Assembly: GCA_011523545.1 (NCBI GenBank)
Contig: WTGN01000030.1
Span: 1 to 64,000 of the forward strand
DNA: 64,000 nt
Origin: Chloroflexota bacterium
Lineage (GTDB): Bacteria > Chloroflexota > Anaerolineae > Aggregatilineales > Phototrophicaceae
Direction: 5' to 3'
A program made the translations under genes and the position numbers. The notes beneath the pieces were generated by a model that saw only the letters and a list, made by a program, of their open reading frames with translations, did not search any database and was not told the origin of the DNA. This document shows, in pieces, positions 28,333 through 37,402 of the stretch (position 1 is the first letter of the stretch; the number at the start of each line of letters is the position of its first letter).

Positions 28333-30144
28333 ATGGCAGAAACAAGCAAGATTGTCCTCGTACCGGATTATCTCACAGTTCGGGAATTGGCCCAACTGAT
28401 AGACAGCAGCCCCATCGATGTCATGAAGACGCTGATTTCAAACGGCATCATGGCATCCATCAACCAGCAGATTGACTTTGATACCGCCGCGATTGTCGTG
28501 GAGGAGTTGGGCTTCAGCGCTCAATCCGCCAGCGCGGTCGCCGCTGCTCATGAAGAAGAGAAACGCGCCGAGCAGCGCGAAGAAAAATGGAGCGCGATGT
28601 ATGCGGGTGAAGCGCCCGAAGCACTAAGGCGCCGGCCGCCTATCATCACGATCCTTGGTCATGTCGATCACGGCAAGACCACGCTGCTGGATACGATCCG
28701 CAAGACCGCTGTCGCCGAGGGCGAGGCCGGCGGCATCACCCAGCACATTGGCGCTTATCAAGCCAAACACGCGGGCCACACGCTCACCTTCCTCGATACG
28801 CCAGGTCACGAAGCGTTCACCGCCATGCGCGCCAGGGGAGCGCAGGGCGCCGATATTGCCATTCTGGTCGTGGCCGCCGATGACGGCGTCATGCCGACAA
28901 CGCGCGAGGCGCTCGATCACGCGCGCGCCGCCAACGTCCCGCTGGTGGTGGCCATCACCAAGGTGGACCGCGCCAACGCCAATCCCGACCTGGTCAAGCA
29001 GCAATTGGCCGACCTTGAATTGATACCCGACGACTGGGACGGCAGTACAATCATGGTGCCGGTCAATTCCTTGACTGGCGAAGGCGTCGAAGATTTGCTG
29101 GAGGCGCTGGTGCTGGTCGCCGATGAGAATCAGATTGTCGCCAACCCGACGGGCCAGTTGCGCGGCTCGGTGATCGAAGCAGAAGTTGACAGGAGCAAGG
29201 GCACGATGGCCACGCTTCTGGTGATGAATGGCACGATGCAGCGCGGGGACGCCATCGTCGCCGGCACGGCTTATGGCAGGATCAAAGCGATGTTCGATTC
29301 GGCCGGCAAGCTGGTGAAACGCGCCGACCCGTCAACACCGGTGGCTGTGCTCGGCCTCGATTCTCCGCCGGCGCCCGGCGTCATGTTCGAAGTCAAGGTG
29401 AATGAAAAGACCGCCCGACGCGTCGCCGAGGACCGCCGCGATGCTGAGCGCGCGCGCGATTTCGATGGGCAAGTCCAGCCATCGATGACCCTGGAAGACT
29501 TTTTGCAGCAATTCCAAACGGGCGTCGCAAAAGAGCTATCCATTATCTTGAAAGCGGATGTACAGGGCTCCATCCAGCCCATCACCGATGAACTGGTCAA
29601 TATCACCGAGCGCAATGAAGAGGGCATCGCCGTGCGTGTGCTGCGCCAGGAGGTCGGGCGGATCACCGAATCCGACGTCATGCTGGCCAGCGCGTCCAAG
29701 GCCATCATATTCGGATTCAACGTCAGCGTGGATATCGCGGCTCAGGCGTCGGCGGATGTGCATGGCGTCGAGATACGGCGCTACAACATCATTTACAAAC
29801 TCTTCGAAGATATTGAGCTGGCTCTGCATGGCATGCTGGAGCCCAAATTCGTCAATCGGGTCATTGGCGAATCTGAAGTGCTGCAAACCTTCAGAATACC
29901 CCGCAGCGGCGTCATCGCCGGCAGCATCATCCGCAAGGGCGAGGCGCGCCGCAACGCCAGAGCGCGTGTGAAACGGGGCGACAGAACCATCCACGACAAT
30001 GTCAGCGTCTCCTCGCTCAAGCGCTTTCAGGATGATGTGCGCGAGGTCCGCACCGGATTTGAGTGCGGCATCGGACTGGACGGCGTCAGTGATTTTGAAG
30101 AAGGCGATGTCATTGAATTTTTCGTGCGCGAGCGCGTGACGTGA
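28333..30144 (+). CDS. infB: Translation initiation factor IF-2, short form
   Basis: Delivers initiator fMet-tRNA to the 30S subunit and promotes subunit joining with GTP. A compact IF2_N domain (about 12-65) follows directly from the N-terminus, without the several hundred residue linker of enterobacterial IF-2; total 603 residues. G domain: GHVDHGKT (110-117), DTPGHEAF, and G4 as TKVD (209-212), where most IF-2 proteins have NKxD. Domains II, III and the C-terminal fMet-tRNA-binding domain follow. The start has a near-perfect AAGGAGG. Lies 71 bp after ylxR. Confidence 0.97.
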   Translation: MAETSKIVLVPDYLTVRELAQLIDSSPIDVMKTLISNGIMASINQQIDFDTAAIVVEELGFSAQSASAVAAAHEEEKRAEQREEKWSAMYAGEAPEALRRRPPIITILGHVDHGKTTLLDTIRKTAVAEGEAGGITQHIGAYQAKHAGHTLTFLDTPGHEAFTAMRARGAQGADIAILVVAADDGVMPTTREALDHARAANVPLVVAITKVDRANANPDLVKQQLADLELIPDDWDGSTIMVPVNSLTGEGVEDLLEALVLVADENQIVANPTGQLRGSVIEAEVDRSKGTMATLLVMNGTMQRGDAIVAGTAYGRIKAMFDSAGKLVKRADPSTPVAVLGLDSPPAPGVMFEVKVNEKTARRVAEDRRDAERARDFDGQVQPSMTLEDFLQQFQTGVAKELSIILKADVQGSIQPITDELVNITERNEEGIAVRVLRQEVGRITESDVMLASASKAIIFGFNVSVDIAAQASADVHGVEIRRYNIIYKLFEDIELALHGMLEPKFVNRVIGESEVLQTFRIPRSGVIAGSIIRKGEARRNARARVKRGDRTIHDNVSVSSLKRFQDDVREVRTGFECGIGLDGVSDFEEGDVIEFFVRERVT

Positions 30145-30153
30145 GCTGGCGGC

Positions 30154-30540
30154 ATGACCATCAAGCGCCAAAGAATGAGCGAACGCATTCATCAGATTCT
30201 CAGCCAACTGCTGCTGCGGGAGGTTTCCGACCCGCGCCTGCAGGACATTACCGTGACTGAGGTCAGCCTGGATCCAGAGCTGATGGTAGCCAAGGTTTAT
30301 GTGAGCGCGATGGGCGACGAAGACCGCGAGCCCGATGTGATGCGCGGGCTGGGGCGCGCGGGCGGCTTCTTGCGCCGCGAAGTTGGCAAACGAATACGCC
30401 TGCGCAACACGCCGGAACTCCACTTCTATTGGGACAGCACTCTGGCGCGCGCCGATCGCATTAACAGTATCATCTCCAAACTCGATATTCCGGCCGAAGT
30501 CGCGGATGATGAGCGCGCGGACGACAGCGCGGCACGCTGA
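30154..30540 (+). CDS. rbfA: 30S ribosome-binding factor A
   Basis: A cold-shock-related factor that binds helix 1 of 16S rRNA and helps mature the 30S subunit. The 128 residues contain the family's RMSERIHQILSQLL opening, EVSDPRLQDITVTEVSLDPE and the KVYVSAMG strand, then a KH-like fold to about residue 105; the tail is acidic. Starts 9 bp after infB. An in-frame ATG at residue 8 (MSERIHQ) is an alternative start. Overlapped by the next gene. Confidence 0.93.
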   Translation: MTIKRQRMSERIHQILSQLLLREVSDPRLQDITVTEVSLDPELMVAKVYVSAMGDEDREPDVMRGLGRAGGFLRREVGKRIRLRNTPELHFYWDSTLARADRINSIISKLDIPAEVADDERADDSAAR

Positions 30541-31516
30541 GCCGCAATGGGAGGCGGCGGCCGCTGCCATCGCTGAGTCAGAGACGATCCTCCTCGTCTC
30601 TCATATCGCGCCCGATGGCGATGCTGTTGGTTCCCTCCTGGGTTTGGCCGGCCCGCTGCGAGACATGGGAAAAGACATCAGCGCGGCTATCGACGACGGC
30701 GTACCGCCGGACTTGCGCTTCATCCCGCATAGCGACATGGTTCTGCCCAACGTGGACGAGGGCGAATTTGATCTGATGATCGCGCTTGATTCCAGCGATC
30801 TTGAGCGCATCGGCCGCGCGGGCGCTTATGGCATGGCAAAGGCCGGCAGGGTCATCAACTTGGACCATCACCCCACCAATACAGGTTTCGGCGATATTCA
30901 TCTGATCGTCCCCGAGGCGGTCGCCGCTGTTGAAATCGTCTATGACTTCCTCGCCTATCTTGGCTGCCAGCTGTCGCCGGCGGCGGCTTGCGCCTTGCTG
31001 ACCGGCCTGGTCACCGATACACGGGGTTTTCGCATTAGCGCCACCAACCGCCGCACGCTGGAGCTCGCCCAGCAGTTGATGTGCTTGGGCGCGCCCCTCT
31101 CCCAAATCATGGCGCAGACGTTGAACCGACGCCCCTTTGCCGAAGTGGAGCTCTGGAAGCAAGCGCTGCCATCGGTGCAACTGAAAAACGGGCTGATCTA
31201 CGCAAGCATCACGCAGCGCGATCTGCGGCAGGCCGGACTGGAAAAGTCGGGCGACGGCGGCCTGGTCAGTTATCTGGTGAATGTGGACCGAGCGAAGATC
31301 TCAGTTGTTTTCAAGGAATTGCCCGAGGGCAAAGTCGAGATTGGCTTCCGGGCCAAGCCCGGTTTCGATGTCGCCAGCCTGGCGTTTCGGCTTGGCGGCG
31401 GCGGTCATACGCTGGCGTCGGGCTGCACGATGGAAGGCAATATGCAGCAGGTGCAAGACATCGTCCTGCCCTTGGCGCGCCAAGCGATCGCGGAAGGGTC
31501 CAGCTCGCTTGCCTGA
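30509..31516 (+). CDS. DHH-family phosphoesterase (NrnA-like oligoribonuclease/pAp phosphatase)
   Basis: Manganese-dependent phosphoesterase that degrades short oligoribonucleotides and/or 3'-phosphoadenosine 5'-phosphate. N-terminal motif SHIAPDGDAVGS, then ALDSSD, the DHH box NLDHHPTN, and the DHHA1 C-terminal domain ending in GGGGHTLASGC. About 335 residues from the ATG at 30509, which overlaps the end of rbfA by 32 bp. Longer in-frame extensions run entirely inside rbfA and look like shadow sequence. Its place between rbfA and truB is conserved in many bacteria and supports the NrnA assignment. Confidence 0.9.
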   Translation: MSARTTARHAEPQWEAAAAAIAESETILLVSHIAPDGDAVGSLLGLAGPLRDMGKDISAAIDDGVPPDLRFIPHSDMVLPNVDEGEFDLMIALDSSDLERIGRAGAYGMAKAGRVINLDHHPTNTGFGDIHLIVPEAVAAVEIVYDFLAYLGCQLSPAAACALLTGLVTDTRGFRISATNRRTLELAQQLMCLGAPLSQIMAQTLNRRPFAEVELWKQALPSVQLKNGLIYASITQRDLRQAGLEKSGDGGLVSYLVNVDRAKISVVFKELPEGKVEIGFRAKPGFDVASLAFRLGGGGHTLASGCTMEGNMQQVQDIVLPLARQAIAEGSSSLA

Positions 31517-32411
31517 TTTTCGCACCGCCGGCTTTCTCAACCTCAACAAGCCCTTGCATCTAACCAGTCATGATGTAGTCGCGCAGGTGCGGCGTCCTTA
31601 TCGCGCGCTCACCGGCTCAAAGAAAGTGGGGCACGCGGGCACGCTGGATCCGCTGGCGGACGGTGTGCTCGTCATCTGCCTGGGCGCGGCGACGCGGCTC
31701 AGCGAGTATGTCATGCGCGGGCGAAAAGTCTATCGCGCAACGATCCAATTCGGCGTGACCACCACGACCTACGACGCCGCCGGCGAGGTTCTCGAACGCA
31801 AAAGCGCCGACCATCTCGACATAGCCACCGTGCGGCGCGCCATGTCAGCCTTCGTCGGTGAGATTGAGCAGATCCCGCCGATGTTCAGCGCGATTAAGAT
31901 TAGGGGGAAAAAGCTCTACGAACTGGCTCGGCAGGGGAAGACGGTCGAGCGAGAAGCGCGCGCTGTCACGATACATGCGCTCAAAGCGCTGTCCTGGCGC
32001 AGCCCGGTCCTGGAAGTTGAGGTAGCCTGCAGCGCCGGGACTTACATTCGCAGCCTTGCGCATGACCTGGGCGCGGCCCTGGGCGTCGGCGGACATCTGG
32101 CGGGATTAACGCGCGCCGCCAGCGGCAGCTTCAAACTTGAGCATAGTCTCACTCTTGATGCCGTGGTCGGTGGCGGCGATACATGGCTTCGGCACATCAT
32201 CTCGCCTTATGACGCGCTGGCGCAATACAGCCGGGTGACCCTCGGCGCGGACGATATTGATCGCGTTCGTCATGGCGGCTTTATCGGCCGGCAGCCGCAA
32301 GTTGACGACGCCGCCGTCTTCGCCTTTGACGCGGAGCGCGAACTGGTGGCAATCCTCGAGCCCCGCGGTCAACAGTGGAAACCGCGCAAGGTATTCGTAA
32401 GCGGGTCTTGA
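31509..32411 (+). CDS. truB: tRNA pseudouridine-55 synthase
   Basis: Isomerises U55 in the T loop of tRNAs. The N-terminus FLNLNKPLHLTSHDVV and the catalytic loop GHAGTLDPLADG (Asp47) are diagnostic; SAIKIRGKKLYELARQG and SAGTYIRSLAHDLG follow. A C-terminal PUA-like domain completes the 300 residues. The start is TTG at 31509, chosen because GGAAGGG lies about 10 bases upstream and it gives the family N-terminus; it overlaps the preceding stop by 8 bp, indicating coupling. Confidence 0.94.
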   Translation: MPDFRTAGFLNLNKPLHLTSHDVVAQVRRPYRALTGSKKVGHAGTLDPLADGVLVICLGAATRLSEYVMRGRKVYRATIQFGVTTTTYDAAGEVLERKSADHLDIATVRRAMSAFVGEIEQIPPMFSAIKIRGKKLYELARQGKTVEREARAVTIHALKALSWRSPVLEVEVACSAGTYIRSLAHDLGAALGVGGHLAGLTRAASGSFKLEHSLTLDAVVGGGDTWLRHIISPYDALAQYSRVTLGADDIDRVRHGGFIGRQPQVDDAAVFAFDAERELVAILEPRGQQWKPRKVFVSGS

Positions 32412-32415
32412 TAAA

Positions 32416-33381
32416 ATGACATCAAGCCGGCGAGCGATAGCTATGAGACATTTGCGCAAATTGAATGATGCCAACCTCGATGCCGATTCAATCCTGACCA
32501 TTGGCGTTTTTGATGGCGTGCATCGGGGCCACCAGCAATTGATCCAGCGCCTGGTTGCGCGCGCCCGCGCTTCGGGCCGGTTGGCGATCGTCCTCACATT
32601 TTATCCGCATCCCGACAAAGTGCTTGAACGGGTCAATACGCGCTATTATTTGACAACGCCCGACCAACGCGCCGAGCTGCTGCTGAATCTGGGTGTGGAC
32701 ATGGTCATTACCCACCCGTTTGACGACGAGACCCGCCATCAACCGGCGGCGGCATTCATCGACCGCCTGGTTGATCGCCTGCGGATCAAGGAATTGTGGG
32801 TGGGCGCGGATTTCGCCCTGGGCTTCCAACGCGAAGGCGATATAAGTTTCTTGCGCGCGCAAGGCAAAAAGCGCGGTTTCCAGGTGACGGCGGTGGAGCT
32901 GATCACCGGGGAATCCAGCCGTGAGTTCATTCGCAGCTCAAGCATTCGCGACCAGGTCCGCAAGGGCAACTTGACCGCGGCGAATGCGATGTTAGGGCGC
33001 GCCTATGCCTTGCCCGGCACGGTTGTCCTGGGCGAACAGCGCGGGCGAACTATCGGCGTGCCGACGGCGAATCTCGAGGTCTGGCGCGAGCAGATCATCC
33101 CGGCGAACGGCGTTTACGCGGCCTGGGCGCGCCTCGGCGGCGAGCGCTTTCCGGCGGCGACCAACATCGGCCGGCGCCCTACTTTCGCCGGCGAGGCGAC
33201 CACCATCGAAGCCCACTTGCTGGACTTTGATCGCGAGATTTACGGCGACGAACTGGAATTAGCATTAGAGAAGCGCCTGCGCGCGGAGCGGAAGTTCAGC
33301 GGATTGGACGAGCTGACGAAGCAGATTCAAGCCGATATCGAGGCCACTCGCCGCTGCCTGGGGGCGGAGCCGCCAAGTTAA
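32416..33381 (+). CDS. ribF: Bifunctional riboflavin kinase / FAD synthetase
   Basis: Makes FMN from riboflavin, then FAD. The adenylyltransferase domain has GVFDGVHRGHQ (GxFDGxHxGH, about 30-40) and SSSIRDQVRKGN; the C-terminal kinase domain has GRTIGVPTANL and NIGRRPTF. Length 321, typical. Two starts are possible, ATG 32416 and ATG 32443; neither has a strong Shine-Dalgarno and the family usually begins near the second. Last gene of the nusA operon. Its stop shares four bases (TTAA) with the stop of era on the other strand. Confidence 0.93.
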   Translation: MTSSRRAIAMRHLRKLNDANLDADSILTIGVFDGVHRGHQQLIQRLVARARASGRLAIVLTFYPHPDKVLERVNTRYYLTTPDQRAELLLNLGVDMVITHPFDDETRHQPAAAFIDRLVDRLRIKELWVGADFALGFQREGDISFLRAQGKKRGFQVTAVELITGESSREFIRSSSIRDQVRKGNLTAANAMLGRAYALPGTVVLGEQRGRTIGVPTANLEVWREQIIPANGVYAAWARLGGERFPAATNIGRRPTFAGEATTIEAHLLDFDREIYGDELELALEKRLRAERKFSGLDELTKQIQADIEATRRCLGAEPPS

Positions 33382-34316
33382 CTGCGCTGGCGCTTCGGGA
33401 TGCTGTAACCCAGGCGCCGCATGAACTCTTCATTGCTGCGCCAATTCTTCTGCACCTTGACGCGCGTCTCCAGATGCACCTGCCCGCCAAGCATGTCCTC
33501 CAAAGCAGCGCGGGCCTCGACGCCGATACGCTTGATCATGCCCCCGCCCTTCCCGATGACGATGCCCTTTTGCGAGCCGCGCTCGACATAGATTGACGCT
33601 TCGATATAGGTGATATCGCTTCTTTCGCGGAATCGATTGATCAGCACCGCGGACGAATGCGGAATTTCGTCGCTCGTGTTCTCGATAATCCGTTCGCGGA
33701 TGATCTCGGCCGCGATGAAGCGCAGGTTGCTTTCGCTCAGTTGATCGGCCGGGTAATAACGCGGGCCAAGCGGCATGAGCGGGATCAGACAGTCTATCAA
33801 TTCCGAGACGCCCAGGCGCGCTTTGGCACAGGTCTTCAACGCGTCTACATGCGCGGAGAGCGCGAGAAAGTCGCCAAACTCGGACTGATCGACGACCAGG
33901 TCAGTCTTATTCAGGACCAACACTCGCGGCGTATTGGGCACGATCTCGGCCAGTTGCCGCGCGATTTGCCGATCTTCGTCCGCCGTCGGCGTGGAGGCGT
34001 CAAGAATCCACAGGATGATGTCGGCTTCTTTCAAGGCGTCATGGGCGGCGTCGACCATGTAGCGCCCCATTCGCGTCTTGGGCTTGTGGATGCCGGGACT
34101 GTCAATAAACAGTATCTGGGCCGCGGCGCTGGTGTAGATGCCCAATTGGCGCTGACGCGTCGTTTGTGGCTTGGCGCTGACGATGGCGATCTTCTGGCCG
34201 ACGATGGCGTTTATGAGCGTCGACTTGCCGACATTGGGCCGCCCCACGACCGCGACCAGGCCCGAGCGATGATCCTCCCCCCAGTCATCGCTGAAAATCG
34301 AATCCAGCTCACTCAT
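33378..34316 (-). CDS. era: GTPase Era
   Basis: Essential GTPase that binds the 3' end of 16S rRNA in 30S assembly. G1 is GRPNVGKST (25-33); G2 lies in the KPQTTRQRQLGI region; G3 is DSPGIHKP; G4 is NKTD. The C-terminal KH domain has VIGKGGGMIKRIG. The ATG at 34316 is used because it forms an 8-bp overlap with the upstream stop and follows GGCGGCGG; ATG 34331 is also in frame. It ends head-to-head with ribF. Confidence 0.95.
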   Translation of the reverse strand: MSELDSIFSDDWGEDHRSGLVAVVGRPNVGKSTLINAIVGQKIAIVSAKPQTTRQRQLGIYTSAAAQILFIDSPGIHKPKTRMGRYMVDAAHDALKEADIILWILDASTPTADEDRQIARQLAEIVPNTPRVLVLNKTDLVVDQSEFGDFLALSAHVDALKTCAKARLGVSELIDCLIPLMPLGPRYYPADQLSESNLRFIAAEIIRERIIENTSDEIPHSSAVLINRFRERSDITYIEASIYVERGSQKGIVIGKGGGMIKRIGVEARAALEDMLGGQVHLETRVKVQKNWRSNEEFMRRLGYSIPKRQRS

Positions 34317-34812
34317 TCCGCCGCCAGGCATTCACGTTGTCAAATTGCGGGAGATGCCGCCGCAAGCGCTCGGGCATGGCGCCGGCGCCATCGTCAATCA
34401 GCGCCGCCAGCCTGGCCAGCGGCAATTCATCCTGAACCCCGCGGTAGACAAAGACGGCATAGGGATGTTCAAAATCCAATTGCTTGAGCGCGGGCATATC
34501 TTCAACGCCATCATTGCGAAAGCCGCACACATCGGCGCGCGGATACAGATGCGCCTTCGTCATCAGAAAGTCCCAGGCCGCCTCGCCATTGAGCAATTCG
34601 CCATAATCGGCCACGACCAGGTGCGGCACAATGCTAAATTGAGGCTTGCCCAAATAGGTGATGCCATAACGCAGCGTAAGCTCGCCGCGCGCTATCACCC
34701 TTCCCTCCGCCAATTCAGCGCTGGAAAGCAGCGCCTGATCGCCGATTTCGGTCACCACGCCGACAACCTGATCGGAAATAGGCTGAGGCTGCACCGGGGG
34801 TTTTCGTTTCAT
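34309..34812 (-). CDS. Conserved-looking hypothetical protein upstream of era
   Basis: 167 residues, soluble, no signal peptide and no motif I recognise. The middle has a possible beta-rich core (ELTLRYGITYLGKPQFSIVP, then VVADYGELL); the C-terminal third is helical and charged. It sits 9 bp after a small membrane protein gene and overlaps era by 8 bp, so the three genes form one minus-strand operon. Function not assignable from sequence. Confidence 0.6.
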   Translation of the reverse strand: MKRKPPVQPQPISDQVVGVVTEIGDQALLSSAELAEGRVIARGELTLRYGITYLGKPQFSIVPHLVVADYGELLNGEAAWDFLMTKAHLYPRADVCGFRNDGVEDMPALKQLDFEHPYAVFVYRGVQDELPLARLAALIDDGAGAMPERLRRHLPQFDNVNAWRRNE

Positions 34813-34821
34813 TTCCGGGGC

Positions 34822-35103
34822 TTAGTGCTGCTCTGGTTCCGCCGGGACGTTGATATCGTCAAAGCGTTCAAAGGGGCGTACCCAGCCCAGCCAGAAGCCG
34901 ATGGCGAGCGCCAGCAGCAGCATGCCAACAAGGAGCAGCAAGCCAAGCGAGTGCGTCGATTGCGCATCCAGCGCGGCGCCGAAGATAACGCCGACGCTGG
35001 CGCCCAGGATCATCAACGTCATCCCGGCGCCGCCCACCATCGCCAGACTGTAGCGCGTCAATTTGCTCGGCTGCACCGCTTCACCCCGCTGTTCGTCTGC
35101 CAC
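34822..35103 (-). CDS. Small two-helix membrane protein
   Basis: About 93 residues from a GTG at 35103. Two transmembrane helices (SLAMVGGAGMTLMILGASVG and LGLLLLVGMLLLALAIGFWL) are joined by a short loop, in the manner of AtpI/AtpZ-like small proteins, but there is no diagnostic motif and no ATP synthase genes nearby. A TTG at 35166 would lengthen it by 21 residues; the start is uncertain. First gene of the era operon. Confidence 0.5.
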   Translation of the reverse strand: MADEQRGEAVQPSKLTRYSLAMVGGAGMTLMILGASVGVIFGAALDAQSTHSLGLLLLVGMLLLALAIGFWLGWVRPFERFDDINVPAEPEQH

Positions 35104-35256
35104 TTTGCGCTTGCTTTCTGTATGATAAACTCTTTCACCGGTTTGATTTTGCCCTTGGCGAGGCAATCCGTCAAGGTTGAGAGGTCATGCTTCATTTGCG
35201 GTCGCTGTCATCAGACCTTCCACAGTCTGCCATGCGCCGCTGATAGAGAGGATTCG

Positions 35257-35859
35257 ATGAGCGTAGACAAGGTGCTGTTCATCCGTCATGGCCAGACCGA
35301 TTTCAATCGAGAGCGGCGGCTGCAAGGGGCGCTGCCCGTTCCGCTTAACGATTGTGGCCGCCAGCAGGCGCAATCGCTGGCGCAAGCCCTAAAGGCGGCC
35401 CCGCCCGACGCGATAGTTGCCAGCCCGCGATCGCGCGCGCTTGAGACGGCGCGGATTATCGCCACTGCTTTGGGGCAAACCGCGCATGAGGATGAGCGCC
35501 TGGCCGAGATTGCCTTTGGCGATTTTGAAGGATATACATTTGCCGAGGTCGAAGCGCTTTATCCCGAAGCTTATCGCAAATGGGAAACCGGTTATCGTCC
35601 TTACCGCGTGCCGGGCGGCGAGTCGCGGCTGGATGTGCAGCGGCGGATGGAGGCGGCCTGGCGCGACATCGTCGGCGCCGCCGATTTGGATACGGTCGCC
35701 ATTGTCGGGCACAGCTCGGCGATGATGATTCTGCTCGCGTCGATGTTCGCGCATTTGCCCGCCAAAGCAATGAAGAATTGCTCGGTCACGACGCTGCTGC
35801 GCTTTCAGGATGTCTGGCAGATCGGCGCCTTCGCCGAGACGCCCTGGGGAGATGAATAA
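35257..35859 (+). CDS. Histidine phosphatase family protein (phosphoglycerate mutase-like)
   Basis: 200 residues. The catalytic RHG motif is FIRHGQTDFN (about 8-17), followed by LNDCGRQQAQSLA, SPRSRALETA, the acid-donor region ERLAEIAFGDFEG and the second histidine in VGHSSAM. This is the phosphatase/cofactor-dependent mutase superfamily; the substrate could be phosphoglycerate, alpha-ribazole phosphate or another phosphomonoester and is not resolved by sequence. ATG at 35257 with AGAGAGGA upstream. The same frame stays open for 900 bp further upstream, but that part is antisense to era-operon genes and not part of the protein. Confidence 0.85.
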   Translation: MSVDKVLFIRHGQTDFNRERRLQGALPVPLNDCGRQQAQSLAQALKAAPPDAIVASPRSRALETARIIATALGQTAHEDERLAEIAFGDFEGYTFAEVEALYPEAYRKWETGYRPYRVPGGESRLDVQRRMEAAWRDIVGAADLDTVAIVGHSSAMMILLASMFAHLPAKAMKNCSVTTLLRFQDVWQIGAFAETPWGDE

Positions 35860-35871
35860 GCCGGGTCGCCG

Positions 35872-35900
35872 CTGATAATGGCCACCATATCAAGTAAAAT
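35872..35900 (+). promoter_or_regulatory. Promoter for mdh
   Basis: CTGATA (35872-35877), 17-bp spacer, TAAAAT (35895-35900); predicted start near 35907, 38 bases before the mdh ATG. Confidence 0.45.
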
Positions 35901-35944
35901 CGCGGCGGATAACTGGCCGGGGAAACCGGAAAGGAAGCCAAGGC

Positions 35945-36931
35945 ATGACAAAACCCATTCGTGTAGCGGTGACAGGCGGCGCGGGGCAGATCGCTTACAG
36001 CCTGCTCTTTCGCATCGGCAACGGCGAGCTCTTCGGCGCCAATCAACCGGTGGCATTGCAGATTCTCGAAATTCCGCCGGCGATGGACGCGCTGCGGGGC
36101 GTGCTCATGGAATTGGAGGACAGCGCCCAGCCGCTCCTGCGCGAGGTCATCATCACCGATCAGCCAAACATCGCCTTCAAAGATGCGAACTGGGCCATCC
36201 TCGTCGGTGGCATGCCGCGCGGCCCCGGGATGGATCGCAGCGATCTGATCGCCGCCAACGGCCCCATATTCGTCGAGCAAGGGCGCGCCCTCAACGAGCA
36301 GGCGGCCGCTGATATTCGCGTGCTGGTAGTCGCAAACCCTTGCAATTCAAATTGCCTGGTGGCCAAAGCCAACGCGCCCGACATTCCGCCGGAACGCTTT
36401 TACGCCATGACCCGGCTGGACGAAAACCGAGCCAGTGCCCAGCTGGCGGTGAGAGCGGGCGTCCCGGTAGGCGATGTGAGCAAGATCGCTATCTGGGGCA
36501 ACCACAGCAATACGCAATTCCCCAATTTTGAGCATGCCTTCATTCAGGGCGAGCCGGCTGAATCCGTCATCGCGGACCGGGCTTGGCTGGAAGGCGAATT
36601 TTTGAGCACGGTGCAAAATCGTGGCGCCGCCGTGATCAACGCGCGTGGCAAGAGCTCGGCCGCCAGCGCCGCCAACGCCGCCCTTGATAGCATCCGCAGT
36701 CTCATCAATCCGACGCCGGCGGGCGACTGGTACAGCGCCGCTATCGCCAGCGAGGGCAATCCTTATGGCCTGGCGGATGGACTGATGTATTCTTTCCCGC
36801 TGAGGACGACGGAGGATGGCGCGGCCGCAATTGTCGACGGCCTGGCCCTGAGCGACTACGCGCTGGGCAAGATCAAGGAATCTGAGGCCGAGCTGCTCGC
36901 GGAGCGCGAGGCTATAGCAAACCTTCTATAA
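35945..36931 (+). CDS. mdh: Malate dehydrogenase
   Basis: Interconverts malate and oxaloacetate with NAD(P) in the TCA cycle. The dinucleotide-binding motif is [12 protein letters not shown] (about 9-20). Substrate-binding and catalytic residues lie in [34 protein letters not shown] and the catalytic histidine region [10 protein letters not shown]. The pattern is the group-2 (cytosolic/NADP-like) MDH rather than the LDH-like type. 328 residues, normal. GGAAGCCAAGG precedes the ATG. Monocistronic, followed by two palindromic repeats. Confidence 0.95.
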   Translation: MTKPIRVAVTGGAGQIAYSLLFRIGNGELFGANQPVALQILEIPPAMDALRGVLMELEDSAQPLLREVIITDQPNIAFKDANWAILVGGMPRGPGMDRSDLIAANGPIFVEQGRALNEQAAADIRVLVVANPCNSNCLVAKANAPDIPPERFYAMTRLDENRASAQLAVRAGVPVGDVSKIAIWGNHSNTQFPNFEHAFIQGEPAESVIADRAWLEGEFLSTVQNRGAAVINARGKSSAASAANAALDSIRSLINPTPAGDWYSAAIASEGNPYGLADGLMYSFPLRTTEDGAAAIVDGLALSDYALGKIKESEAELLAEREAIANLL

Positions 36932-36938
36932 GCGTAGT

Positions 36939-36956
36939 GGCGAGACGGTGGCTCGC
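36939..36956 (+). repeat. Palindromic intergenic repeat, copy A
   Basis: GGCGA-GAC-GGT-GGC-TCGC, an incomplete member of the GGGGCGA-NNN-GGT-N'N'N'-TCGCCCC family, 7 bases after the mdh stop. Its arms differ by one base. Confidence 0.5.
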
Positions 36957-36971
36957 AAATTGTAGATTGTA

Positions 36972-36993
36972 GGGGCGACATACCATGTCGCCC
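36972..36993 (+). repeat. Palindromic intergenic repeat, copy B
   Basis: GGGGCGA-CAT-ACC-ATG-TCGCCC forms a perfect 9-bp stem with a 3-nt loop and is preceded by TTGTA. Copies A and B lie 15 bases apart in the 105-bp gap between mdh and the pspC-like gene, with opposite centre orientation (GGT versus ACC). Confidence 0.7.
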
Positions 36994-37036
36994 GCCTCCA
37001 AGCTGCCGTCGCCGCCCAGCGACGTGAATCGGGCGA

Positions 37037-37282
37037 CTATACGAACTCTTCGCGCTTGGCTTTATCCGCCGTCGCCTGCACGAATGCCGGCTCTTCCGGA
37101 ACGACCGCCGCCAAGATGATGTAGAGCAGCAAGCCCGGCCCGCCTGCAATCGATAGTATGACCCAAAGCAGGCGAACCAGCGTGGGGTCAATCCCGAGAT
37201 AATCGGCGACGCCGCCACAGACGCCAGCCATTTGCCGGTCCTTGCGCGAACGATACAGCCGCTTGTTGAGCTTGATGTTCAT
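37037..37282 (-). CDS. PspC-domain membrane protein
   Basis: 81 residues, essentially one PspC domain: KRLYRSRKDRQMAGVCGGVADYLG with the usual GVCGGVA turn, then DPTLVRLLWVIL and a transmembrane stretch LSIAGGPGLLLYIILAAVVP, ending in a short charged tail. PspC proteins are linked to envelope stress. No pspA lies nearby, so a stress role is family knowledge only. AAGGAGG supports the ATG. Confidence 0.88.
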   Translation of the reverse strand: MNIKLNKRLYRSRKDRQMAGVCGGVADYLGIDPTLVRLLWVILSIAGGPGLLLYIILAAVVPEEPAFVQATADKAKREEFV

Positions 37283-37402
37283 TTGAAGCTGTTTCCTCCT
37301 TGCGGACGATATGGGACATTGGCCGCGGGCTGCGATTTCCCGCTGGCAAAGTTTCTCTAATAGATAATACGCATTGGAAGGCCGCCTGTTGCGCCGGCGC
37401 GC

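Noticed and set aside
34345..35256. 900-bp upstream extension of the histidine phosphatase frame
   Set aside because: Antisense to the era-operon genes; the family N-terminus and a good ribosome-binding site place the start at 35257.
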